The notes under the pieces were generated by a model that was not told the origin of the DNA, searched no databases, and saw only the letters and a list, made by a program, of their open reading frames with translations. A stretch of 64,000 nt of DNA from Burkholderia sp. L27(2015) (GTDB taxonomy: Bacteria; Pseudomonadota; Gammaproteobacteria; Burkholderiales; Burkholderiaceae), in assembly GCF_009765705.1 (NCBI RefSeq), contig NZ_LMUX01000021.1, positions 89,607 to 153,606 of the forward strand, in the 5' to 3' direction. This document shows positions 1 through 10,803 of this stretch, piece by piece; position 1 is the first letter of the stretch; every line of letters starts with the position of its first letter. A program made the translations under genes and the position numbers.

Positions 1-1
1 C

Positions 2-82
2 TATGTCATCAGCGAGCGCAAACCCGATGCGAAATTTCGCAAAAGTCTACTCGCGCGCGGGCCTGAGCTGATCATCGCTTGA
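2..82 (+). CDS. C-terminal end of an unidentified protein (partial)
   Basis: The window opens inside a reading frame that runs 26 codons to a TGA stop at 80-82. The residues end in ...[12 protein letters not shown], a plausible natural C-terminus. The frame converges with phnW and overlaps the end of that gene by 11 bp, as tightly packed bacterial genes often do. I do not recognise the family from so short a tail. A regulator or further catabolic enzyme of the phosphonate cluster would fit the location, but that is a guess. It could also be chance open frame in GC-rich DNA. Confidence 0.35.
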   Translation, partial: YVISERKPDAKFRKSLLARGPELIIA

Positions 83-1208
83 TCTCGGCGGACGCGGCCG
101 GCATTGAAATGCCCATGCGCGTGAGCGCGATACCGATGGCATCGACCGCTTGCCGCATCTCGCGGTGATCGATTGCGCCTATGCAGCCCACCCGGAACGT
201 CTCGACCTGGGTCAGCTTGCCCGGATACAGGATATAGCCGGCCTCGCGCACCAGATCGTAAAACAGCTTGAACTGATAGGCCCGGTCGGCCGGCGCATGA
301 AACGTGACGATCACCGGTGCTTGGTGCGCCGCCGTCAGGTAGGGTTTGAAGCCCAAAGCGCGCATGGCGCCGGTCAGCGTGTCGCAATTGCGCTGGTAGC
401 GCGCGCCGCGCGCGGCCTGACCGCCTTCGGCCAGAAATTGGTCGAGCGCCGCACGCAACGCGGCGACCACATGCGTGGGCGGCGTGTAACGCCACTGCGT
501 GGTTTTTTGCATGTAGACATATTGATCGTGCAGGTCGAGTGCCAATGAGTGGCAGCGTCCCGTCGCCGCTTCCAGCACGCGCTTGCGCACCAGAACAAAG
601 CCCATGCCGGGCACCCCTTCAAGACATTTGCCGCTCGCCGAGATAAGCGCATCGAACGGGGTGGTGCGCGTATCGATCGGCAACGCGCCCAATGAGCTCA
701 TTGCATCGACAATCAAGCCCACGCCACGTCGTGCGCACACGGTGGCAATCTCGTCGAGCGGATTGAGCAGACCCGTACTGGTCTCCAAATGAACCTGCGC
801 CACATGGGTGATGGCCGGGTCGCGTTCGAGCTGGGCTTCCAGCGCACTCGCACTGACCGGTTCATTGTCGGCCAGCGGCAACTCACAATAGTCGCGACCG
901 AGAATCTGCAAGATCTTGACGATGCGCGTGCAGTAGGCGCCGTTGTTCGGCACCAGGACTTTCCCCTCGCGCGGCACCAGTGTGCCCAGCGCCGCCTCGA
1001 CGGCAAACGTGCCGCTACCTTGCAAGGGCACGCAGACGTAGTCGTCACCGCCGTTCACCAGATTGACCAAATCGTGGCATACGCTGGCAGTGAGCTGGTT
1101 GAACCGGGCGTCCCATGACCCCCAGTCGCGCAACATCGCCTGGCGCGTTGCGGGCGAGGTCGTCAAAGGCCCCGGTGTGAGCAGGATGGGTTCATTCCTC
1201 AATATCAC
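72..1208 (-). CDS. phnW: 2-aminoethylphosphonate--pyruvate transaminase PhnW
   Basis: PLP enzyme of 378 aa that transfers the amino group of 2-aminoethylphosphonate to pyruvate, giving phosphonoacetaldehyde and alanine in the cytoplasm. It is a fold-type I, class V aminotransferase. The N-terminal LLTPGPL motif is typical, the Schiff-base lysine is K194 in SASGKCLEG, and D168 in LIVDAMSS should hold the pyridine nitrogen. The start is GTG at 1208, chosen because GAGGAG lies just upstream. It is divergent from phnS across a 275-bp spacer that carries a perfect inverted repeat, so both arms are probably controlled together. No phosphonatase (phnX) is adjacent; the product is instead handled by PhnY and PhnA further right. 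Length is normal for the family. Confidence 0.95.
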   Translation of the reverse strand: MILRNEPILLTPGPLTTSPATRQAMLRDWGSWDARFNQLTASVCHDLVNLVNGGDDYVCVPLQGSGTFAVEAALGTLVPREGKVLVPNNGAYCTRIVKILQILGRDYCELPLADNEPVSASALEAQLERDPAITHVAQVHLETSTGLLNPLDEIATVCARRGVGLIVDAMSSLGALPIDTRTTPFDALISASGKCLEGVPGMGFVLVRKRVLEAATGRCHSLALDLHDQYVYMQKTTQWRYTPPTHVVAALRAALDQFLAEGGQAARGARYQRNCDTLTGAMRALGFKPYLTAAHQAPVIVTFHAPADRAYQFKLFYDLVREAGYILYPGKLTQVETFRVGCIGAIDHREMRQAVDAIGIALTRMGISMPAASAEIKR

Positions 1209-1310
1209 CGTCTTCTCCTCTTCGGCTTGGCCACAGGCTGCGCGGATGGACTGTCGTCGTCCGCCGTGCGCCGCGGTAAATCAAAGTATAGAAGCGCAGT
1301 GTAGTTGCGA

Positions 1311-1369
1311 TTTGTGTCAAAAATTGTCATTAGTTGGCGTTTATTGGCGTTTCACGGATTTGACACAAA
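1311..1369. promoter_or_regulatory. Inverted-repeat candidate operator between phnW and phnS
   Basis: TTTGTGTCAAA at 1311-1321 and its exact reverse complement TTTGACACAAA at 1359-1369 flank two direct copies of TTGGCGTTT (1334-1342 and 1344-1352). The element sits in the divergent phnW/phnS spacer. The right arm contains a TTGACA that could double as a -35 box, though I see no convincing -10 at the right distance. The arrangement suggests a dimeric regulator binding two sites about 48 bp (four to five helical turns) apart. The regulator is not identified in this window. Confidence 0.45.
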
Positions 1370-1483
1370 AGTCTGCGATTCTGCGCAGGTTCGCCGTCGG
1401 CCGAATTTGCCGTGCGTTCGCCGTGTCCCCGCCATCGAGCAGTTCGGGGACCCGCCTGACACCTACCGGATGTGGAGATCATG

Positions 1484-2548
1484 ATGAAAGGTTTGAATCG
1501 AGTCTTGAAAGCAGCCGTCACGCTTGCCGTGCTGCAATGTTTTGCATCCGCCGCACACGCTGCCGACGCCGTGGTGCTGTACACCGCCGACGGCCTGGAA
1601 GGTCTTTACAAGGACGTGCTGCCGGCGTTCGAGAAGAAAGAAGGCATCAAGGTCAATATCGTTACCGCCGGTAGCGGCGAAGTGGTGAACCGCGCCACCA
1701 TCGAAAAAGATTCGCCCAAGGCCGACGTGATCGTCACGCTGCCGCCGTTTATCCAGCAGGCTGCGCAAGGCGGCGTGTTGCAGAACTATCAGAGCGTCGA
1801 GTACAAGAATGTGCCGGCGATCGCCAAATCCGCTGACGGGAGCTGGGCGACGTTCGTGAACAATTATTTCTCGTTCGCGGTCAATCCGGACGTGGTTAAG
1901 ACCCGTCCGAAAACCTTCGCCGATTTGCTGAGCCCGCAATTTAGCGGCAAGGTGGCTTACTCGAATCCGGCGACCGCTGGCGACGGCATGGCTGTGATTA
2001 TCCTGACCACTTCGTTGATGGGTGACGACGCCGCGTTCAAATATCTGGCGCAGCTCGAACAAAGCGTGAAGTTTCACACCAAAGGCACCGGTTACCTCGA
2101 CGTGCTGTTGTCGCGCAATGAAATCTCGGTCGCCAACGGCGACGTGCAGATGGATCTCGACGATGCACAAAACGGTGGTCTGACGCTCGCGCCGGTATTT
2201 CTCGCAGCGAAGGCCGGCGAAGCACCTTCGACTTTCCAACTGCCCTACGCGATCGGCCTGATCAAGAACGGTCCGAACCAGGCGGCCGGCAAGAAGCTGA
2301 TCGATTACCTGATGTCCAAGCCTGTGCAGTCCAAGGTGCCGGATAGCTTCGGTTTGCCGGGTCGCACCGACATCGCATTGACCGGCAAGAACGGTGGCGC
2401 ATTGAAGCAGGCAGTGGCCGGCGTCAAGGTGATCCCGGTCGACTGGACCCAGGTGATGGCGAAGAAGGCCGACTGGACGCAGCGCTGGAAAAACGAAGTG
2501 ATTGCCGATTCGGGCAAGAAACTGGACGTGGTCAAGCCGGCGCAATAA
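1484..2548 (+). CDS. phnS: 2-AEP ABC transporter periplasmic binding protein PhnS
   Basis: Extracellular solute-binding protein of 354 aa that captures 2-aminoethylphosphonate in the periplasm and delivers it to PhnUV/PhnT. It has a signal peptide of about 26 residues (MKGLNR..., hydrophobic core, then AHA before ADAVVLYTADG). The mature part resembles the iron/2-AEP-binding (Fbp-like, type 2 periplasmic) class. The ATG at 1484 is preferred because GGAG at 1474-1477 is 6 nt away; ATG at 1481 is possible but too close. Ligand specificity is inferred from the neighbours phnTUV, phnA, phnY and phnW. A 22-bp tandem repeat follows the stop codon. Confidence 0.88.
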   Translation: MKGLNRVLKAAVTLAVLQCFASAAHAADAVVLYTADGLEGLYKDVLPAFEKKEGIKVNIVTAGSGEVVNRATIEKDSPKADVIVTLPPFIQQAAQGGVLQNYQSVEYKNVPAIAKSADGSWATFVNNYFSFAVNPDVVKTRPKTFADLLSPQFSGKVAYSNPATAGDGMAVIILTTSLMGDDAAFKYLAQLEQSVKFHTKGTGYLDVLLSRNEISVANGDVQMDLDDAQNGGLTLAPVFLAAKAGEAPSTFQLPYAIGLIKNGPNQAAGKKLIDYLMSKPVQSKVPDSFGLPGRTDIALTGKNGGALKQAVAGVKVIPVDWTQVMAKKADWTQRWKNEVIADSGKKLDVVKPAQ

Positions 2549-2607
2549 GCGCGGGGGCGTTCCTCATCAAGCGCGGGGGCGTTCCTCGTCAAGCGCGGGG
2601 ACGTCCC
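2547..2607. repeat. 22-bp tandem repeat after phnS
   Basis: Two near-identical 22-bp units (2547-2568 and 2569-2590, one difference) start within the phnS stop codon with AAGCGCGGGGGCGTTCC. A third, partial unit (2591-2607) has diverged to AAGCGCGGGGACGTCCC and contains the palindrome GGGACGTCCC. The array fills much of the 113-bp phnS-phnT spacer. It might affect mRNA stability between the abundant binding protein and the ATPase, or simply be slippage product. Confidence 0.85.
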
Positions 2608-2661
2608 ACTCGTAACTAAAATCCAAGCTCACGCGCGTCTGATCGCGATCAGGAAGTTTCA

Positions 2662-3750
2662 GTGAATTCTCTACCTCTCGCCGTCAAGTCCCAGGCCGAT
2701 GCGGCCGTTTCCGAAGTGGGCGGCGAGGGCGTGCAAATCGAGAATCTGACGGTGCGCTTTGCTGGGCGTACCGTGCTGGACAACCTGAGCCTGTCGATCA
2801 AGCGCGGCGAGTTACTGACCGTATTGGGGCGCAGCGGCTGTGGCAAGACCACGCTGCTGCGTTTTATCGCCGGCTTCGTCGAAGCCCACAGCGGGCGGCT
2901 CTCGATCGCGGGGCGCGACCTGAGCGCAACGCCGCCGCATCAACGCAACCTGGGTTTGCTGTTCCAGAGCTATGCGTTGTTTCCACACCTGAGCGTGTTC
3001 GAAAACGTGGCCTTCGGTTTGCGCGCGAGGCGCATCGGCAGCAGCGAGGTAAGCCGGCGCGTCGCGGGTGCGCTCAAGCTGGTGCAACTGGGCGACGCGG
3101 GACACCTATTGCCGGCGGCACTCTCCGGCGGCATGCAGCAGCGCGTTGCATTGGCACGCGCGCTCGTGATCGAGCCCGACGTGCTGTTGCTTGACGAGCC
3201 ACTGTCTGCGCTCGACGCCAATTTACGCGCCTCGGTGCGCTCCGAACTCAAGGCTTTACATGAACGGTTGCCCGACCTGACCATCGTGTGCGTTACGCAC
3301 GACCAGGACGACGCACTGGTGCTATCCGACCGCACCTTGTTGATGCGTGAAGGCCGCATTGCCCAGCTTGGCACGCCACAACAGCTTTACGACGAACCCG
3401 ACGACGCATTTGTCGCGCGTTACCTCGGGCCCGCCAATCTTCTGCCGTTCCGCCTGGTATTCCCGCGCGAAGCGCATGCGCGCGACTACGAGCAACTGGT
3501 GTGTTTGCGGCCCGAGCGCTTGACGATAGGACCCTTGGGCAGCGGCCAACTGCACGGCGTGGTCGCAGCGGTGGATTGGTACGGATCGACCACCACGGTG
3601 CAAGTCGCTCTCGATGCGCTGCCCGGCGAATTGATTCAGGTTTCTCAATCGCGCGGGCAGACCCAGCCCCCGGAAAAAGGCGCGCGCATATCGCTCAGTT
3701 ACGAAGAGGGCGATGCGGTGATCACCCGAGCGGAAGCGGCTCGTGCATAA
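2662..3750 (+). CDS. phnT: 2-AEP ABC transporter ATP-binding protein PhnT
   Basis: ABC ATPase of 362 aa that powers 2-AEP import with PhnS, PhnU and PhnV. Walker A is GRSGCGKT at residues 56-63, the Q-loop lies in FQSYALFPH (from residue 101), the signature LSGGMQQR is at 154-161, Walker B VLLLDEP at 174-180, and the switch histidine is H213. A C-terminal TOBE-like region (from about residue 260) is typical of the CUT1/Fbp-type importers. The start is GTG at 2662 with GGAAG a few bases upstream. The end overlaps phnU by 8 bp, indicating translational coupling. Confidence 0.92.
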   Translation: MNSLPLAVKSQADAAVSEVGGEGVQIENLTVRFAGRTVLDNLSLSIKRGELLTVLGRSGCGKTTLLRFIAGFVEAHSGRLSIAGRDLSATPPHQRNLGLLFQSYALFPHLSVFENVAFGLRARRIGSSEVSRRVAGALKLVQLGDAGHLLPAALSGGMQQRVALARALVIEPDVLLLDEPLSALDANLRASVRSELKALHERLPDLTIVCVTHDQDDALVLSDRTLLMREGRIAQLGTPQQLYDEPDDAFVARYLGPANLLPFRLVFPREAHARDYEQLVCLRPERLTIGPLGSGQLHGVVAAVDWYGSTTTVQVALDALPGELIQVSQSRGQTQPPEKGARISLSYEEGDAVITRAEAARA

Positions 3751-4669
3751 GGCTCCTGCGCAAGAAATGCATTCGCTGGGAGCGACCGGGGCGCACGCCG
3801 CTGCGCATGCCATTTCGCTTAGTGCTGAAGTGGTGGCACGCAAGCGACGCCGTGCTTTGCTGACGAATCTGAATTTGGCGGCGATTCTGGTTGTGGTGCT
3901 GGGCCCGCTGATCATTTACCCGTTGCTGCGCCTGGTTTGGCTCAGTGTCGATGGCGCACATGGGCTGAGCCTGCAGACCTATCAAACCTTTTTTTCCAAT
4001 CCCGAAACGCGCGGGGTACTGGGCACTACGCTCATGATCCTGGGGGCGAGCGCCGGTGCCGCTTCGATCCTGGGCGTGACGCTCGCGGCATTGCTGTTCT
4101 TCAAGCCGTTTCCGGGCGCTCGGCTACTCACTCGTTTTCTCGAACTGTTCGTCGCGTTCCCGTCTTTTCTGGTCGCCTTTACGCTGATCTTTTTATACGG
4201 CTCGCAAGGCTCGATCGGCATCGCCTTGCAGCAGCTTTTCGGGCTCGAAGCGCCGCCGTTCAATTTCCTGTTCGGTCCCGGCGGCGTCATTCTGGCCGAA
4301 GTGATTTTCTATACGCCTTTCGTGGTGCGGCCGACGCTGGCCTCATTCGCCACGCTGGATATGCGCTTGCTCGAAGCGGCGCGCAGCCTGGGCGCGGGTC
4401 TTCCGATGGTGGCCTTGCGCGTGGTGTTGCCGATCGCCTGGCCGGGGATCGCTGCCGGAGTGATCCTGTGCTTCTTGATGACGCTCAATGAATTCGGGAT
4501 CTTGCTGGTGCTAGGCAGCGCGCATTTGGTGACCTTGCCCGTTGCGATCTACGCGTCGGCCACCGTGGACCTCGATTTGCCGACCGCCGCCGCGGGTGCA
4601 GTCGTGATGCTGTGCATGTCGCTCGCGCTCTATGCCGTGTATCGGCGCCTTAACCGCCGCAGGGGCTAA
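3743..4669 (+). CDS. phnU: 2-AEP ABC transporter permease PhnU
   Basis: Inner-membrane permease of 308 aa with about six hydrophobic segments, the first around residues 42-68. The cytoplasmic EAA loop that contacts the ATPase is visible as EAARSLGAG near residue 215. It forms the channel with PhnV. The GTG start at 3743 overlaps the end of phnT by 8 bp; an alternative ATG lies at 3767. It is followed 5 bp later by phnV, so phnTUV is one transcription unit. Confidence 0.9.
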   Translation: MHKAPAQEMHSLGATGAHAAAHAISLSAEVVARKRRRALLTNLNLAAILVVVLGPLIIYPLLRLVWLSVDGAHGLSLQTYQTFFSNPETRGVLGTTLMILGASAGAASILGVTLAALLFFKPFPGARLLTRFLELFVAFPSFLVAFTLIFLYGSQGSIGIALQQLFGLEAPPFNFLFGPGGVILAEVIFYTPFVVRPTLASFATLDMRLLEAARSLGAGLPMVALRVVLPIAWPGIAAGVILCFLMTLNEFGILLVLGSAHLVTLPVAIYASATVDLDLPTAAAGAVVMLCMSLALYAVYRRLNRRRG

Positions 4670-4674
4670 CCGAT

Positions 4675-5568
4675 ATGGACATGCAGCTTGCGCCCGTACC
4701 GCAAAAACCTTCGCCCCAACCCTCGGAGCCGGCGCTGGCCGCCGCCGCGCGCGTGGCTCGGCAACGCCGCATGCGCCGGTTCAGCGGCTTTGCCATAGCG
4801 TTCGCCACCGGCCTCGTCTGCTGCTGGTTATTCGTGTTGCCGGTGATGGTGGTCGGGCTTTCTAGCGTGGCCGAACATTGGTCGGGGACGATCCTGCCGA
4901 CCGGCGTCAGCCTGCGCTGGTTCGAGCGCCTGGGGTCGGACGACTGGGATGCCGTCATAGCCAGCCTTGAGGTCGGATTCGGGGTAGCGCTCTCGGGCAC
5001 CTTGCTTGGGCTGTGGATTGCGTTGAGCCTGGAAGGTCGAGATCGACGTGGAGTGGGCGCGTTGATCGACACGTTGGCCATGATGCCCAACGGTCTGCCC
5101 AGCGTCGTGTTGGGTTTGGCTGTGTTGATCGCTTATCACAAGCGTCCGCTGGATTTATCGGGCTCGGCCGCGATCGTGGTGCTGGTGCAGGTGGCGCTGG
5201 TCCTGCCGTTTTGTTATCGCTGTTGCGCCGCAGCCTTGCGCCCTGAACTCACCATCCTGCGCGAAGCGGCGGCTAGCCTCGGAGCGGCGCCGGCTCGGGT
5301 GCTCGTGCGAGTGGTGTTGCCGCAATTGATGCCGGCGCTGCGCGCCAGCATGGCGCTCGGTTTCGCACTTTCGCTCGGGGAGCTGGGGGCGACGCTTACC
5401 GTCTATCCGCCTGGTTTTGCCACGGTGCCGATCGTCGTGGTCGGCGAAGTGGAGCGGGGTTATTATCTGCCCGCCTCGGCGCTGGCGCTGATATTGCTGG
5501 CTTGTTCGCTCCTCGCATTGTGTCTGATTGCCGCACGTATTCCGAAGCTCGGAGCGCGGAAAGCCTAG
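4675..5568 (+). CDS. phnV: 2-AEP ABC transporter permease PhnV
   Basis: Second permease subunit, 297 aa, with a proline/alanine-rich cytoplasmic N-terminus (residues 1-37), a first membrane segment at about 38-62 and five more after it. Its EAA loop reads REAAASLGAAP near residue 200. It pairs with PhnU to make the transmembrane channel for 2-aminoethylphosphonate. It starts 5 bp after phnU. A 218-bp spacer separates it from phnA, longer than the other spacers to its left in this operon. Confidence 0.9.
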   Translation: MDMQLAPVPQKPSPQPSEPALAAAARVARQRRMRRFSGFAIAFATGLVCCWLFVLPVMVVGLSSVAEHWSGTILPTGVSLRWFERLGSDDWDAVIASLEVGFGVALSGTLLGLWIALSLEGRDRRGVGALIDTLAMMPNGLPSVVLGLAVLIAYHKRPLDLSGSAAIVVLVQVALVLPFCYRCCAAALRPELTILREAAASLGAAPARVLVRVVLPQLMPALRASMALGFALSLGELGATLTVYPPGFATVPIVVVGEVERGYYLPASALALILLACSLLALCLIAARIPKLGARKA

Positions 5569-5613
5569 AGCAGCGTGGGAAATTCGAATCCAGTACGCGA
5601 GCATTAAGCGATT

Positions 5614-5676
5614 GAACCGCGCCCTCGAATTGGTCTGCTGAATTGGAGCGCTGAATTGGGCAGTTGAATCGGACCC
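5614..5676. repeat. 13-bp degenerate tandem repeat between phnV and phnA
   Basis: Three adjacent 13-bp units begin GAATTGG (5627-5639, 5640-5652, 5653-5665). They are flanked by a degenerate unit on the left (5614-5626, GAACCGC...) and a partial one on the right (5666-5676, GAATCGGACCC). They occupy the middle of the 218-bp phnV-phnA spacer. No promoter is evident within them. Confidence 0.8.
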
Positions 5677-5726
5677 ACACAGGTGGACCCAACAGATGGT
5701 TTGTGTGGCAAAATGTTGCAAATTGA

Positions 5727-8536
<2,810 letters not shown>

Positions 8537-8586
8537 GGGAATACCCGGGGGAATACCTCGCCGCGGCTCACTTTATCGAGGATCAT

Positions 8587-9186
8587 ATGGCTCTTAGTTT
8601 CGACGATATCCGTACGCTGTTCGAGCAGCGCGGTGCGATGGCTTACAGCGGTGAGCCCATCACCCAGCTGGAGCACGCGCTGCAAACCGCGCAACTGGCG
8701 GAGCAAGCTGGTGCACCCGACACCCTGATCGCCGCGGCACTGCTGCACGATCTGGGGCATTTGCTGCATCCTCGCTCGACCGATGGCAGTTCGCCGAGTG
8801 TGCATGGTGTGGACGATCTCCACCAATACTATGCGTTGCCGTTTCTGCGGCCTCATTTCTCGGCGGCCGTGCTGGAGCCTATCCGTTTGCACGTGGACGC
8901 GAAGCGCTGCCTGTGTGCGATCGATGCGACGTATTTCGACCGACTGTCGCCTGATTCCGTGCGCAGTCTTGCGCTGCAAGGCGGCGTGTTCAGTGCCGAC
9001 GAGGCCAGTGCTTTTCGTCAGCAGCCCCACGCCGAAGACGCGTTGCAATTGCGCCGCTGGGACGATCTCGCCAAATGCGAGGGCCGTGCCACGCCGGAGC
9101 TTGGGCACTATCTAGAAGTGGTGCGTGGCGTGATGCATGACGTGCCGTTGGACGCGACCGCTGACGCGCCGTCGCATGGTCGATAG
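8587..9186 (+). CDS. PhnZ-like HD-domain diiron oxygenase of phosphonate operons
   Basis: HD-superfamily protein of 199 aa, last gene of the cluster, 50 bp after phnY with GAGGA upstream of the ATG. It resembles the HDIG-type proteins associated with phosphonate operons, the family of PhnZ, a mixed-valent diiron oxygenase that cleaves 2-amino-1-hydroxyethylphosphonate. Candidate equivalents of PhnZ active-site residues are visible: Y20 and E23 in YSGEP, H30, the H54-D55 pair and H58 in LLHDLGH, H79, H102 followed by K106, and D159 or D160. The hydroxylase that normally supplies PhnZ with substrate is absent here. It may act on another hydroxylated aminophosphonate or on a side product. The exact reaction is unknown. 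Confidence 0.78.
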   Translation: MALSFDDIRTLFEQRGAMAYSGEPITQLEHALQTAQLAEQAGAPDTLIAAALLHDLGHLLHPRSTDGSSPSVHGVDDLHQYYALPFLRPHFSAAVLEPIRLHVDAKRCLCAIDATYFDRLSPDSVRSLALQGGVFSADEASAFRQQPHAEDALQLRRWDDLAKCEGRATPELGHYLEVVRGVMHDVPLDATADAPSHGR

Positions 9187-9189
9187 GCG

Positions 9190-9225
9190 AGTCGATAAGC
9201 AGATCGATAAGCAGATCGATAAGCG
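9190..9225. repeat. 12-bp tandem repeat after the HD oxygenase gene
   Basis: Three units of 12 bp (9190-9201, 9202-9213, 9214-9225), consensus GATCGATAAGCA, begin just past the stop codon at 9186. Further on, a 14-bp direct repeat CGAACTCGGCCGAA occurs at 9250-9263 and 9294-9307. Nothing else is recognisable in this 154-bp spacer, which separates the rightward phosphonate operon from the leftward DoxX-like gene. Confidence 0.85.
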
Positions 9226-9340
9226 CGAGCTGCGATCTGCACTGTGAGCCGAACTCGGCCGAAGGGCGACGTTAACGGAGATGACTGCGACGTCGAACTC
9301 GGCCGAACGCAGAACAGCGCGCGAGGGCGCTTAGCGAGCG

Positions 9341-9739
9341 TTATCGAAAACGCCAGCGCGGCGCCCGCGTGCTCCAGATAATGCAGACGATCAGCGCAAG
9401 CTGGATCGGCAGGCGTATTGCGAGCAGCCAGACCGGGAATTGCGGGAACAGTTCGTGGTGCTGCAGCATATAGACGTTAGCGGGCGTGACGCATACGGTC
9501 AGCAGCGCCAGGCCTTTGCCGGCCATTTCGCGCGTGCGCCACGCGAGCAGGCCGAATGCGCCGAGCAATTCGAGCCCACCGCTGACCAGCACAACGAGCA
9601 TCGGCCACGGGACGTAAGGCGGCACGATTTCCACAAACCACGCGGGACGCGCGAAATGGGTGATTCCGCCCACGAAAAACCAGCAAAACACGAGATCCAG
9701 GCCTATCCGTTTTTTCAGTGTCACGCGGGAAGCGGGCAT
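9341..9739 (-). CDS. DoxX-like four-helix membrane protein
   Basis: Small integral membrane protein of 132 aa with four predicted transmembrane segments (about 12-28, 45-65, 74-92 and 103-122). The pattern HFARPAWFVEIVPPYVPWP followed by a GGLELLGAFGLL helix is typical of DoxX/DoxX-like proteins, whose biochemical role is mostly unclear (some are linked to redox or thiosulfate metabolism). It stands between the phosphonate island and the sec operon, on the same strand as secF but separated from it by a likely terminator, so it probably has its own promoter. Confidence 0.75.
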   Translation of the reverse strand: MPASRVTLKKRIGLDLVFCWFFVGGITHFARPAWFVEIVPPYVPWPMLVVLVSGGLELLGAFGLLAWRTREMAGKGLALLTVCVTPANVYMLQHHELFPQFPVWLLAIRLPIQLALIVCIIWSTRAPRWRFR

Positions 9740-9768
9740 CGGAAATCCTGCACAGTGCTGAAGCGGTT

Positions 9769-9802
9769 AAAGAAACGGCCGGTTCTATTGTCGAACCGGC
9801 CG
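9769..9802 (-). terminator. Intrinsic terminator of the queA-tgt-yajC-secDF operon
   Basis: A perfect 10-bp stem (CGGCCGGTTC at 9776-9785 and GAACCGGCCG at 9793-9802, 7-nt loop) lies 40 bp past the secF stop. Read leftward, the stem is followed by TTTCTTT, a modest U-rich tract. Position and orientation fit the end of the sec operon. Confidence 0.75.
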
Positions 9803-9842
9803 CTTGATGTGAAGCGCGTGCTGCAACCGTGAGGCTGGCGAG

Positions 9843-10793
9843 CTAGACAGAAGCTCCTGCATTCGGATCGGTCGGGTCGTGCTTGGGTTTGGTCTGCTTG
9901 ATCAGGTCTTCGCGTTTCACGCCCAGCCACATGGCGAGTGCCGCGGCGACGAACACCGACGAGTAGATACCGAACAAAATCCCGATCGTGAGCGCCAGCG
10001 CAAAGTAGTGCAGCGTCGGGCCGCCGAACAGGAACATCGACAGCACCACCATTTGCGTACAGCCGTGCGTGATGATGGTGCGCGATATCGTGCTGGTAAT
10101 GCCGTGGTTGATCACCTCGGTCACGCTCATCTTGCGTTGCTTGCGGAAGGTTTCGCGAATCCGGTCGAAGATCACCACCGATTCGTTGACCGAGTAGCCC
10201 AACACCGCCAGCACGGCCGCCAGCACCGAAAGCGAGAACTCCCACTGGAAGAAGGCGAAGAAACCCAGGATGATCACCACGTCGTGCAGGTTGGCGATAA
10301 CGCCGGCCACCGCATATTTCCATTCGAAGCGAAACGACAGATAGATCACGATGCCGACTACCACGCTAAGCAGCGCGAGCAGGCCGTCGGTGACCAGTTC
10401 CTTGCCGACCTGAGGACCTACGAACTCGACGCGCTGCAGCTTGACCGTGGGGTCTTGGGTGGTGAGCACGCCCATCACCTGATCGCTTTGCTGCGCCGAC
10501 GACAGCGCGCCTTTGAGCGGCAGGCGGATCAGCACGTCGCGCGAAGTGCCGAACGTCTGCACTTGTGCGTCAGGGTAGCCGACCTTGGATAGCGCATCGC
10601 GAATCGGCTCGACCCGAGCCACTTGCGGATAGTTGACTTCCAGCACGGTGCCGCCGGTGAATTCCACCGACAGGTGCAGCCCGTTATGGATCAGAAAGAA
10701 TACTGCCGCCAAGAAGGTCACCAGCGACACCACGTTGAAGCCCAACGCGTGGCGCATGAACGGGATGTCTTTGCGGATACGGAAAAATTCCAT
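9843..10793 (-). CDS. secF: Protein translocase subunit SecF
   Basis: Inner-membrane RND-fold subunit of the Sec holo-translocon, 316 aa (E. coli 323). It works with SecD and YajC, using the proton gradient to pull exported proteins across the membrane. Features include a first transmembrane helix near residues 17-38, a periplasmic loop with VEFTGGTVLEV, and the RND helices with GYSVNESVVIFDRIRE. AAGGAG lies upstream of the ATG. It is 10 bp downstream of secD and is the last gene of the operon, ahead of a hairpin terminator. Confidence 0.96.
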   Translation of the reverse strand: MEFFRIRKDIPFMRHALGFNVVSLVTFLAAVFFLIHNGLHLSVEFTGGTVLEVNYPQVARVEPIRDALSKVGYPDAQVQTFGTSRDVLIRLPLKGALSSAQQSDQVMGVLTTQDPTVKLQRVEFVGPQVGKELVTDGLLALLSVVVGIVIYLSFRFEWKYAVAGVIANLHDVVIILGFFAFFQWEFSLSVLAAVLAVLGYSVNESVVIFDRIRETFRKQRKMSVTEVINHGITSTISRTIITHGCTQMVVLSMFLFGGPTLHYFALALTIGILFGIYSSVFVAAALAMWLGVKREDLIKQTKPKHDPTDPNAGASV

Positions 10794-10803
10794 GTTCGTC
10801 TCC

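Noticed and set aside
9190-9225. Regularly spaced repeats that could suggest a CRISPR-like array.
   Set aside because: Units are contiguous, 12 bp long and without unique spacers; no cas genes are present.
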